Shown here: positions 1-6,513 of the stretch, piece after piece
Numbering within the stretch: position 1 is the first letter of the stretch
Layout: every line of letters begins with the position of its first letter
Origin: Pseudomonadales bacterium
Lineage (GTDB): Bacteria; Pseudomonadota; Gammaproteobacteria; Pseudomonadales; Azotimanducaceae
Assembly: GCA_022448765.1 (NCBI GenBank)
Contig: JAKUTI010000074.1
Coordinates: forward strand, 1-11,121
Reading direction: 5' to 3'
Length of the DNA: 11,121 nt
Translations under genes and position numbers: made by a program
The notes under the pieces: generated by a model
Told to the model about the DNA's origin: nothing
The model's input: only the letters and a program-made list of their open reading frames with translations
Databases searched by the model: none

Positions 1-1190
1 AGCTCCATCCGCGCCAAGATATTGCCCAGACACATGTGGGGCCCTAACCCAAAGGCTAGGTGTTTGTTGGGCTGCCGATCGACGCGGAAAAGCTCGGGCG
101 CTTCGAAAACGTCTTCATCCCGATTGGCCGACGCGTAAAATAGTCCCAAGTTATCGCCCGCTTTGATGTCTTTACCACGTAACGTCACGTCTTCAGTTGC
201 GGTACGACAGAACTGCGTAACTGGCGTGGACCATCGGATCATCTCCTCCACCCCGAGTTTAAGTAGGTCTGTCGACCCTACTCGAAGTAACGCCATCTGA
301 TCGGGGTTTTCGAGTAGAGCCAATAGACCGCCGGCCATCGCTGTGCGCGTGGTTTCATGCCCGGCGGTGGCAACGATGGTGTAGTACGACACCAGTTCAC
401 GATAAGGCATGTATTCGCCATCGATCTTACCGTTAGCAATGTAGCTCGCGAGATCTTCTGTCGGGCTGGCCCGCCGCGCGTCCGTGATTTCAGTGAAGTA
501 AGCGTAGATATCTTTAATCGTGTCGATCAACGATAGCGGATCGTCACCGACTCGCTTCATCTCGGGATCGTCCCCGGCAAACAATTCATTGGTTAACGTC
601 AGAATTCGCCATTCGTCTTCGCGAGGGATGCCGAGCAATGCCGCGATCAAACGCAGGGGCGGAAAGACCGCGACATCCTGGACGAAATCCAGCTCACGAA
701 CGCCACCGTCACCGGCCATGTCGTCAAGGATTTCTCGGGTGATCGTTTGCAAGCGATCTTCGAGCCCTTTTAGATTGGAGGGTGTGAACCATGGTTGGAC
801 CAAGGCTCGGTACTTCGGGTGATCGGGTGGATCCATTTGTACCAACGACCTGACGAGTCCGCGCGCGTCAGAAGCGGCCAACACTTCCATGAGTTTTGGG
901 GCGTCCCGTAACTTTTCAAAGATCTGAGCCATCATTTCTTGACGTATTTCGGGTGAACCTCGGTCCGGCATGAGGATGGGCCGAGGTTCGCTGGCGAAGA
1001 GCTCGGGCTGACGTTCGATCAAACTGATGTCTTCATGTTTGGTGATGGCCCAGAAAGGATGGAAGTCTTGGGCTTCCGTCCAGTGAACTGGGTCGTTCGC
1101 ACGAAGCCAGGTAAAGGCTTCGTGTGGATGGCCGTTTGCACCGTAAACTTCGGGCGAAATGACGTGTTCGTCACTGAATTGATAGCTCAT
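1..1190 (-). CDS. Cytochrome P450, CYP125/CYP124/CYP142-like (3' end off window)
   Basis: Haem-thiolate monooxygenase, expected to hydroxylate a hydrophobic substrate using electrons from a ferredoxin and reductase that are not encoded here. The 396 visible residues carry the P450 signatures in order: MDPPDH at about 119-124, an I-helix ATAGHETT motif at 274-281 (acid-alcohol pair E279/T280), the K-helix ExxR as E316-R319, and the haem loop FGLGPHMCLG with axial ligand C387. There is no signal peptide or membrane anchor, so it is a soluble bacterial class I type. About 20-40 C-terminal residues should lie beyond the left edge. The ATG is well placed: AGGAG at 1198-1202 leaves a 7-base spacer. 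It lies 22 bp after the alpha/beta hydrolase and is probably the last visible gene of a minus-strand operon starting with the acyl-CoA dehydrogenase. The DPPDH region and the segment PPLRLIAALLGIPREDE resemble the steroid/branched-lipid CYP125-124-142 group by memory only; the exact subfamily and substrate are uncertain. Confidence 0.95.
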   Translation of the reverse strand, partial: MSYQFSDEHVISPEVYGANGHPHEAFTWLRANDPVHWTEAQDFHPFWAITKHEDISLIERQPELFASEPRPILMPDRGSPEIRQEMMAQIFEKLRDAPKLMEVLAASDARGLVRSLVQMDPPDHPKYRALVQPWFTPSNLKGLEDRLQTITREILDDMAGDGGVRELDFVQDVAVFPPLRLIAALLGIPREDEWRILTLTNELFAGDDPEMKRVGDDPLSLIDTIKDIYAYFTEITDARRASPTEDLASYIANGKIDGEYMPYRELVSYYTIVATAGHETTRTAMAGGLLALLENPDQMALLRVGSTDLLKLGVEEMIRWSTPVTQFCRTATEDVTLRGKDIKAGDNLGLFYASANRDEDVFEAPELFRVDRQPNKHLAFGLGPHMCLGNILARME

Positions 1191-1212
1191 GGGTGGACTC
1201 CTGGCATGACGT

Positions 1213-2091
1213 TTACACCGGAAAAGCTTTTAGATGCTCGCTGATCTCGCTTAACACCTTAGGTTGAGCCTCTTGGATCAACCAATGTCCAACGTCGAGC
1301 TCAATTAACCGATACGGTCCGGTCATCAAAGGCGGCGTTGCGTCCACGCCGGGGCGCCCGATGGCCTGGTCCTGATTTCCCCAGATCAGGATGGTTGGAA
1401 CCGCCACCTCGCCGATGGGTTGGCGTTCTTCTCCGACCACCGTCATCCCTCGATACCAATTCAAGGCCCCCGTGAGTGCTCCTGGTTGTTGAAACACACG
1501 TAGGTATTCCTCTATTTGTTCTGGTGACGATTGATTCCAAACAGCCTTTAGCCCGGCGTAATCGTTATCGGACAACATCTTTTCAGCAGCTCCCTCTTGT
1601 TGAAAGAACAAGATGTATTGGCTGCGTTCCGATTGTTCTGGATTGTTTGCTATCGCGTTACCGAATGCGTCGATGTGAGGTACGGAGAGCGCTGACCAGC
1701 TCGCAATCCGATTCGCGTGGTTGCCGACAACGAACCATCCGAGACCGGCACCGTGATCGTGGCCCACCAGATGGAAACGATCGCTGCCGAGAGCTTCTGC
1801 GATACCTAGTACGTCATCGGCCATTACTGGGTAACTATAATTTTCTGCACCCTCAGGTCGTGCTCCTCGGCTATAGCCGCGCAAGTCGGGTGCGATGGCT
1901 CGATAACCATTGGCGCCCAGGTGTTCCAGCAGTGGAATCCACATATGTGATGTTTCGGGAAATCCGTGGAGCAGGACGACGAGCTCTCCTTCGTCGCCCG
2001 ACATCCGCACATCAAACGTATGAGAACCTATTTCGATTTGACTTTCTTTGATGGTCACGATGCGATCCTTGGCACTCTTAATCTGCATCAT
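1213..2091 (-). CDS. Alpha/beta hydrolase, epoxide-hydrolase/haloalkane-dehalogenase type
   Basis: Cytoplasmic alpha/beta-hydrolase fold enzyme of 292 residues, a normal length for the soluble epoxide hydrolase group. The oxyanion-hole motif HGFPETSHMW is at 42-51 and the nucleophile elbow is GHDHG at 110-114, so the nucleophile is Asp112. An Asp (not Ser) nucleophile indicates ester-intermediate chemistry as in epoxide hydrolases and haloalkane dehalogenases, rather than an esterase. A likely acid is the Asp in GNQDQAIG, and the catalytic His is in VGHWL near the C-terminus. It lies between the acyl-CoA dehydrogenase (144 bp upstream) and the P450 (22 bp downstream), so it may open an epoxide made by the P450; that pairing is an inference. 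The start is open: two ATGs at 2091 and 2088 have no clear Shine-Dalgarno sequence, while a GTG at 2058 (codon 12) is preceded by AAGGA with a 7-base spacer. Alternative: another hydrolase of the same fold with the Asp nucleophile. Confidence 0.93.
   Translation of the reverse strand: MMQIKSAKDRIVTIKESQIEIGSHTFDVRMSGDEGELVVLLHGFPETSHMWIPLLEHLGANGYRAIAPDLRGYSRGARPEGAENYSYPVMADDVLGIAEALGSDRFHLVGHDHGAGLGWFVVGNHANRIASWSALSVPHIDAFGNAIANNPEQSERSQYILFFQQEGAAEKMLSDNDYAGLKAVWNQSSPEQIEEYLRVFQQPGALTGALNWYRGMTVVGEERQPIGEVAVPTILIWGNQDQAIGRPGVDATPPLMTGPYRLIELDVGHWLIQEAQPKVLSEISEHLKAFPV
2066..2070 (-). promoter_or_regulatory. Candidate ribosome binding site for an alternative GTG start
   Basis: AAGGA on the minus strand ends 7 bases before an in-frame GTG at 2058-2056 (codon 12 of the longest hydrolase frame). 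The longer ATG starts have no comparable site. The 11 residues in dispute do not include any catalytic motif. If this start is right, the upstream untranslated region is about 177 bp. Confidence 0.35.
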
Positions 2092-2106
2092 TGTATGACC
2101 GTGACC

Positions 2107-2142
2107 ACGGCTCGATCCACGTCAAATGTGGATACGGCTCGA
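2107..2142. repeat. Inverted repeat nested within a direct repeat, upstream of hydrolase gene
   Basis: The 9-mer ACGGCTCGA occurs at 2107-2115 and again at 2134-2142. Between them is a perfect inverted repeat, ATCCAC (2115-2120) and GTGGAT (2128-2133), with a 7-base spacer. It lies 16-51 bases upstream of the hydrolase ATG, in the only sizeable gap of the minus-strand operon. It could be an operator, a leader hairpin or an mRNA processing/stability element. There is no U-tract, so an intrinsic terminator is unlikely. Confidence 0.4.
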
Positions 2143-2158
2143 GGGTCGAATTGGTCCG

Positions 2159-2168
2159 CGATTAATCG
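2159..2168. promoter_or_regulatory. 10-bp perfect palindrome, possible operator half
   Basis: CGATTAATCG is self-complementary and sits in the 144-bp gap between the dehydrogenase stop and the hydrolase start. It is short, so chance is a real alternative. A tandem octamer, GGTCCTTC twice at 2191-2206, lies nearby in the same gap. Confidence 0.2.
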
Positions 2169-2235
2169 GATTCCATAACCTATGCGACTCGGTCCTTCGG
2201 TCCTTCGCGGGTGGGGTGACGAATTCAAGAGTGAA

Positions 2236-3405
2236 CTAGTCGGGCAAGTCGAGTACCCGTTTCGCAATGATGTTGAGTTGGATCTCGTTGCTGCCACCAT
2301 AGATCGTCATGGCGCGAGAGCCCAACCATCCGCGCGTCGTGTCGAGTTCCGATTGGTCGAACGATCCACCTTCCCAACCAATACCTTGGGTTCCCATGAT
2401 TTGTGAGCGAAGGTCCGTTAACTCCTGTGTCAGGTTGGTGCTGACATACTTAAAGATTGAAGTGGCAAAGCTCATGGTTTCGCCACTTCGGTTTTCAGCC
2501 ATCACCCGCCGCTGGGTTAACTGCAATGCAGTCTGATTCATCCCAAGTGTCAGTACACGATCGCGGACGGCTGAGTCCTCTATACGGCCATCTTTTTCAC
2601 CACGATATTGCTTGGCTGTGTCGGCGAGTGGAAAAGCTCGCGGACGCGGCCGAGCTCCACCCACGCCACCCAACCCGCCTTGTCCTGAGCGTTCGTGCTG
2701 AAGCAGACGTTTGCCAACGGTCCAGCCACGGTTGAGTTCGCCCACAAGATCGTCTTTGTTCGCTATCGCATCGTCGAAGAAAACTTCGTTAAAGGGTGAA
2801 TTCCCACCAATCGTACGTATGGGTTTGACCGTGATGCCAGGTTGATCCATATCCAAAAGAACGAAACTAATGCCTTCATGTTTTGGCGCTTCAGGATCCG
2901 TGCGCACCAGCGCAAACATTCTATTGGCGAATTGTGCACCAGAAGTCCAAATCTTCTGGCCGTTGATGAGAAAGTGATCGCCTTGATCGACGGCCTTTGT
3001 CTGTAACCCGGCAAGATCAGAACCGGCGCCTGGTTCGCTATAACCCTGACACCAACGTGTTTCTCCCCGTGTGATTGGGATTAGATGTCGCTTCTTTTGC
3101 TCCTCGGTGCCGTACTCCAACAACGTTGGACCGAGCATGCCGGTCCCCATGCCGCCCATAATCGCCGGGCGAGCTCGTATTCTTCCGAGTTCCTCGGCGA
3201 GTACGCGCGCCTGTGCTCGATCGAGCCCACCACCACCATACTCTTTGGGCCAGGTAGGCACCGTCCAACCTCTTTCAATTAGGGCGTCTCGCCATCGTTG
3301 CATGGCATCGCCGGTGTCGTCGGACCCTCCTGCTCGAGCGCCTTCCGGACAATGCCCGTCCAACCAATCACGAACTTCCTCTCGAAAAGCGTTGATGTCA
3401 GCCAT
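2236..3405 (-). CDS. Acyl-CoA dehydrogenase, FadE type
   Basis: FAD-dependent enzyme that introduces an alpha,beta double bond into an acyl-CoA and passes electrons to an electron-transfer flavoprotein. At 389 residues it has the full family length. An N-terminal helical domain runs to about 118. The FAD/substrate signature WCQGYSEPGAGSDLAGLQT follows at 118-136, with QKIWTSGAQFANR at 150-162. The C-terminal helical domain ends with MTIYGGSNEIQLNIIAKRVL at 366-385. The position holding the catalytic Glu in medium-chain dehydrogenases (IYEG) is Gly370 here, and Glu238 in QHERSG matches the isovaleryl-CoA dehydrogenase-type base location, as in many actinobacterial and proteobacterial FadE proteins of steroid or branched-chain pathways. 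The start is supported by AAGGGGG at 3412-3418 with a 6-base spacer. It is probably the first gene of the minus-strand operon, divergent from the amidohydrolase. No ETF gene is visible. Substrate unknown. Confidence 0.96.
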   Translation of the reverse strand: MADINAFREEVRDWLDGHCPEGARAGGSDDTGDAMQRWRDALIERGWTVPTWPKEYGGGGLDRAQARVLAEELGRIRARPAIMGGMGTGMLGPTLLEYGTEEQKKRHLIPITRGETRWCQGYSEPGAGSDLAGLQTKAVDQGDHFLINGQKIWTSGAQFANRMFALVRTDPEAPKHEGISFVLLDMDQPGITVKPIRTIGGNSPFNEVFFDDAIANKDDLVGELNRGWTVGKRLLQHERSGQGGLGGVGGARPRPRAFPLADTAKQYRGEKDGRIEDSAVRDRVLTLGMNQTALQLTQRRVMAENRSGETMSFATSIFKYVSTNLTQELTDLRSQIMGTQGIGWEGGSFDQSELDTTRGWLGSRAMTIYGGSNEIQLNIIAKRVLDLPD

Positions 3406-3620
3406 TTCCCACCCCCTTGATGAACGATATGCCTATGGCTTCTACCCACGCATACGGATCGCGTGGCAGACAATCTACCTAAAATCATCGCGCGGTCTCA
3501 TTCCGATGTACAGAGATTCTGCTTGGGGTACGACGGCGAGCAACAAGGCGCACGAGTGGCCTTCCTATGAGCAAGCGGCGGGCGTACGATCGGCACAACG
3601 TCGTCGTTAATGGCAGTGTC
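3406..3620. promoter_or_regulatory. Divergent promoter region between catabolic arms
   Basis: About 215 bp separate the divergent start codons of the acyl-CoA dehydrogenase and the amidohydrolase, so both promoters must lie here. I could not find a convincing sigma70 -35/-10 pair on either strand. The most structured element is the inverted repeat at 3446-3466, listed separately. An open frame that would extend the amidohydrolase to 3567 lies inside the region but adds a sequence unlike the family. Confidence 0.6.
3446..3466. promoter_or_regulatory. Candidate operator: 6-bp inverted repeat, 9-bp spacer
   Basis: CCACGC (3446-3451) and GCGTGG (3461-3466) are exact reverse complements around a 9-base spacer, 41-61 bp upstream of the dehydrogenase ATG. 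The size and place fit a dimeric repressor or activator (TetR, LysR or GntR type) acting on both arms. No regulator gene is present in the window, and the arms are short, so this is only a candidate. Confidence 0.3.
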
Positions 3621-5330
3621 ATGAAACTCGATCTAGCGATTAAGAATGGTTTGATCATCGATGGAACCGGATCGGCTGGCTTTTATGCCGATGTTGGCAT
3701 CAAGGACGGAACGATTGTTCAAATTGGACGTCTAGATAGCAACGCAAATGAAGTCATCGATGCCGAAGGGCATGTGGTATCGCCGGGTTTTGTGGACGGG
3801 CATACCCATATGGACGCCCAGATCTTTTGGGATCCCATTGGCTCTTGCTCCTGCTATCACGGCGTGACCAGTGTGGTTATGGGCAATTGCGGTTTTACAC
3901 TGGCTCCATGCCGCGAAGAAGAAGCCGATCTGGTGTTCCGGAATCTTGAGCGAGCAGAGGATATTGCGCGTGACGCGATGCTGGCCGGCATCAAATGGCA
4001 ATGGGAGACGTATCCCGAATACATGGACGTCCTTGACGGATTACCCAAAGGCATCAATTACGCTGGCTACATGGGCCACTCAGCCCTACGAACTTATGTC
4101 ATGGGACAGCGTGCGTTTGAGGAAGAAGCTACTGACGAAGAGGTAGCGACCATGGCGCGCCTTGCTGAAGAGGCTGTTCGAGCAGGCGCGATGGGATTTA
4201 CGACGTCTCGTTCGCACAACCATGAAACGTCCGATCGAAAGCCCGTCGCTAGTCGAGCCGGCAGTTGGAACGAAATTCGCACCATTGTGAATGCCATCGG
4301 CAAGACCGGGGCCGGGATGTTTGAAATTGCCGGCGAGACGACGGGTCGGGACCCGGAACGGATTCGCGACTACCAGCAGCGCTTGAAGCACCTCGCCGTC
4401 GAATCGGGGGTACCGATAACCTGGGGCATGTTCGCCAGTCGGCGAGCCCCCGGCCATTGGCGTAGTTATTTTGACTTACTTGATGAGACGGCTGTTGCTG
4501 GAGGGCGCATGTTCGCGCAAGTGCACTCGCGCTCTCTAAACGTGCTGTATTCGTTTGAAGCGCATTTGCCCTTTGATAATTGGCACGTCTGGCGCGATCT
4601 GCGTCAGCTATCGCTAAGCGAGCAAAAAGCCAAACTCCAGGACCCTGGATTAAGAGCGAAATTGATAGAGGTCGCGAGTGCTCCAAGCACGCGGCATGAG
4701 GAGATAGGGGCTACCGTCAACCCACCGGATTGGGAATGGTTATTCTTTATGGATCGAGCAGATGGTCACGACAGGAGTCTGGCGTCCATCGCCAAGGACC
4801 AAGGCACCTCGCCAGCAGCGGCGTTGATTGATATTGCGCTCGCCAGTGACCTTAAGGCTCTTTTCCGCATGCCGATCAATAACGAAATTGACCGCGACGT
4901 CTTGGAGATGATGAAGCACCCTAGATCGGTCGTCACGTTCTCGGATTCGGGTGCGCATGTTTCTCAAATCATGGACTCGTCCCTGCAGACAAACGTCTTC
5001 AGTCAGTGGGTCCGCGAAAAACAAGAACTCTCCCTCGAAGAGGCTGTTCGTATGGTCACCTTCGAACCTGCGAATCATTGGGGATTTCATGATCGCGGAC
5101 TGCTGCGCGAGGGTCTCGCCGCTGATATAGCGATCTTTGACCCCGAAACGATCGCCCCGAATATGCCGGAAGTCGTTCACGATCTTCCTGCAGGTGCCAC
5201 TCGTCTGAAGCAAACGGCCACCGGAATACTCGCCACCATCGTCAATGGACAAACGTTACTTCGTGACAACGTCCATACAGGTGCTGCTCCGGGTAAATTG
5301 CTTCGAGGTCCCCTAGCATCCAGCGCATAA
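3621..5330 (+). CDS. Amidohydrolase, N-acyl-D-amino-acid deacylase (D-aminoacylase) group
   Basis: Metal-dependent amidohydrolase of the TIM-barrel superfamily, 569 residues from the ATG at 3621. It opens with the small beta-sandwich motif LDLAIKNGLIIDGTG. The metal-binding DGHTHMD follows, with H61 and H63. The GNCGF segment has Cys90 at the position of the Cys metal ligand typical of D-aminoacylases. QVHSRS (H302) is a possible further ligand or substrate contact, and SDSGAH carries the conserved catalytic Asp442. The beta-sandwich closes at the C-terminus with GLAADIAIFDPETI and a NGQ-type turn. An extra N-terminal extension to an ATG at 3567 is possible but reads as low-complexity Arg-rich sequence, so I prefer 3621, although its ribosome binding site is weak. 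It starts a plus-strand operon with the SnoaL-like gene 10 bp downstream. Many such proteins are annotated as deacylases without biochemical proof; in this context the substrate could be an amide or lactam of the degraded compound. Confidence 0.93.
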   Translation: MKLDLAIKNGLIIDGTGSAGFYADVGIKDGTIVQIGRLDSNANEVIDAEGHVVSPGFVDGHTHMDAQIFWDPIGSCSCYHGVTSVVMGNCGFTLAPCREEEADLVFRNLERAEDIARDAMLAGIKWQWETYPEYMDVLDGLPKGINYAGYMGHSALRTYVMGQRAFEEEATDEEVATMARLAEEAVRAGAMGFTTSRSHNHETSDRKPVASRAGSWNEIRTIVNAIGKTGAGMFEIAGETTGRDPERIRDYQQRLKHLAVESGVPITWGMFASRRAPGHWRSYFDLLDETAVAGGRMFAQVHSRSLNVLYSFEAHLPFDNWHVWRDLRQLSLSEQKAKLQDPGLRAKLIEVASAPSTRHEEIGATVNPPDWEWLFFMDRADGHDRSLASIAKDQGTSPAAALIDIALASDLKALFRMPINNEIDRDVLEMMKHPRSVVTFSDSGAHVSQIMDSSLQTNVFSQWVREKQELSLEEAVRMVTFEPANHWGFHDRGLLREGLAADIAIFDPETIAPNMPEVVHDLPAGATRLKQTATGILATIVNGQTLLRDNVHTGAAPGKLLRGPLASSA

Positions 5331-5340
5331 TCGAAGGCTT

Positions 5341-5826
5341 GTGCGACAAGTTATTGGGGAAAAGGGGTTGGATGACGCTGAACGGAGGAAAATCCGACAA
5401 GACTGTGAGGCCTTGTCAATCGCATATGCGCGCGCGGTCGATTTCCGTGATTACGATGAATTCGTCAACCTATTTACCCAAGATGGAACATTGGAAGCGG
5501 GCACACGTCTCGAGGGAAAACAAGCGATCGCGGCATCGCTTAAACGGCGGCCTGACGAATTACGTTCTCGCCACGTGCTGACGAACATTTTTGTCAACGT
5601 CGTAAACCGTGAAGAGGCGACCGGAATTTCTTATCTCACCCTGTATCGACACGTTGGAGCAGAAAGCTTGCGTTCCGAGCCAATTTCGTTCGATGGGCCG
5701 TTTGCTATTGGCCACTATCAAGATGTATTTGTTCGTACGGAAGCAGGTTGGCGTTTTAAATCTCGTGTTTTGCATATGGCGTTTCGGCGTGGCGACCTTC
5801 GGGAAGACTCGGGGAAGGAGAACTAA
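5341..5826 (+). CDS. SnoaL-like / NTF2-fold domain protein
   Basis: Small alpha+beta-barrel protein of 161 residues, the usual size for SnoaL-like, limonene-epoxide-hydrolase-like and bile-acid-dehydratase-like proteins. After a short helical lead, the family pattern is visible: AIAYARAVDFRDYDEF-like sequence at 25-41 (ALSIAYARAVD), LFTQDGTLE at 44-52, and RHVLTNIFVNV at 77-87. The C-terminal strand pair includes GHYQDVFVRTEAGWRFKSR at 124-142. D34/D38 and H78 are plausible pocket residues by analogy to dehydratase and isomerase relatives. The start is GTG; GAAGG at 5333-5337 leaves only 3 bases of spacing, which is short, and it may be helped by translational coupling to the amidohydrolase stop 10 bp upstream. 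The next gene starts 4 bp downstream. Function is not determined; dehydratase, isomerase or epoxide hydrolase chemistry are all possible. Confidence 0.88.
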   Translation: MRQVIGEKGLDDAERRKIRQDCEALSIAYARAVDFRDYDEFVNLFTQDGTLEAGTRLEGKQAIAASLKRRPDELRSRHVLTNIFVNVVNREEATGISYLTLYRHVGAESLRSEPISFDGPFAIGHYQDVFVRTEAGWRFKSRVLHMAFRRGDLREDSGKEN

Positions 5827-5830
5827 GAAC

Positions 5831-6490
5831 ATGCCGAGGTCTGGACGATGTCAAGGTTACGGCGTTGCGTTTTTGGCTTCTAGGAGACCCATGGGAGCTG
5901 TGCCGCGTGGAATTTTGTCTTTCAAGGTAGGACTTCTTGGACTACTGCTAAGCATTTGCGTGATTGTGTCTGCTCGTCCGGCGTTGGTTCTCCCGATGCA
6001 GGATCAGAGGTTCGAATTCATGGGATTCACTTCGGGGATGACGGTGAATGAAATCTGTGACGTGCTGGGTGTTCCGGACGGCGAGATCACGCGTTATCAC
6101 GAACAAACCGGAGTCCCCTATACGGTGAGTACGCCAGAGGAGAAATGCGGTGAGTTCGATGTATATGCTCAAGCAACGCAGGGGCTGATTGATCCTAAGG
6201 AATACGAGCCGTTCATCGGCTTCAGGTTTTATTACACGCCCGAGAATCCTCCTCGGTTATGGAAAATGACCATTCACGTGGCGGTTGAATCGAACGAGAT
6301 CGCGCGGCGGGCCAAATTAGAAGCCATGAAAGATCTTTGGGGTTATTGCACGCTCGCTGAACAGCAAATCATGTGTCGATTACGCGACAACGCGCTTTAT
6401 AACGAGGTGGTTAACGAGTTGTATGAACAGTCCCTACAGATTCTTCCCAAAGTTACGCGTGAACAAAATGAAGCAAGGGCGAATGATTAG
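5831..6490 (+). CDS. Exported protein of unknown function, BamE/SmpA-like motif
   Basis: I do not recognise this family. The protein has 219 residues from ATG 5831. Basic residues at the N-terminus precede a hydrophobic stretch at about 32-48 (VGLLGLLLSICVIVSA), so it is a signal peptide or an N-terminal anchor. The body is hydrophilic with four cysteines (C76, C106, C173, C182), which could form two disulfides in the periplasm. GFTSGMTVNEICDVLGVPDG at 65-84 resembles the short 'GMT..EV...LG.PDG' turn of SmpA/OmlA (BamE)-type domains; this is a weak likeness. The start is uncertain: AAGGAG precedes ATG 5831 with about 10 bases of spacing, and a second ATG at 5891 has TAGGAG 4 bases before it, giving a shorter, more typical signal peptide. 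It follows the SnoaL-like gene by 4 bp, so it is co-transcribed with the catabolic genes. The end is 23 bp from the convergent lipoprotein gene. Confidence 0.75.
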   Translation: MPRSGRCQGYGVAFLASRRPMGAVPRGILSFKVGLLGLLLSICVIVSARPALVLPMQDQRFEFMGFTSGMTVNEICDVLGVPDGEITRYHEQTGVPYTVSTPEEKCGEFDVYAQATQGLIDPKEYEPFIGFRFYYTPENPPRLWKMTIHVAVESNEIARRAKLEAMKDLWGYCTLAEQQIMCRLRDNALYNEVVNELYEQSLQILPKVTREQNEARAND

Positions 6491-6513
6491 GTATTTACGT
6501 TGCCAGACTTCGA

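Noticed and set aside
1476..2051. Plus-strand open frame of 191 codons opposite the hydrolase
   Set aside because: It is the complementary-strand shadow of a gene with complete catalytic motifs; it is Arg-rich and shows no domain.
3597..3608. AACG-4-CGTT symmetry just before the amidohydrolase start
   Set aside because: The arms are only 4 bp and come from a repeated CGT triplet, so chance is likely.
3071..3610. Plus-strand open frame of 179 codons opposite the acyl-CoA dehydrogenase
   Set aside because: It is antisense to a clear enzyme gene, has Arg/Ser/Pro-rich shadow-like composition and no family motif.
3567..3620. Upstream ATG giving an 18-residue longer amidohydrolase
   Set aside because: The extra residues are Arg/Val-rich and unlike the family, whose members begin a few residues before the DLAIKNG-type strand.
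4740..5252. Minus-strand open frame of 170 codons opposite the amidohydrolase
   Set aside because: It overlaps a conserved TIM-barrel coding region and has no recognisable fold or ribosome binding site.
5609..5830. N-terminal extension of the exported protein back to an ATG at 5609
   Set aside because: It would overlap the SnoaL-like gene by over 200 bp and put 74 extra residues before the signal segment; ATG 5831 or 5891 is better supported.
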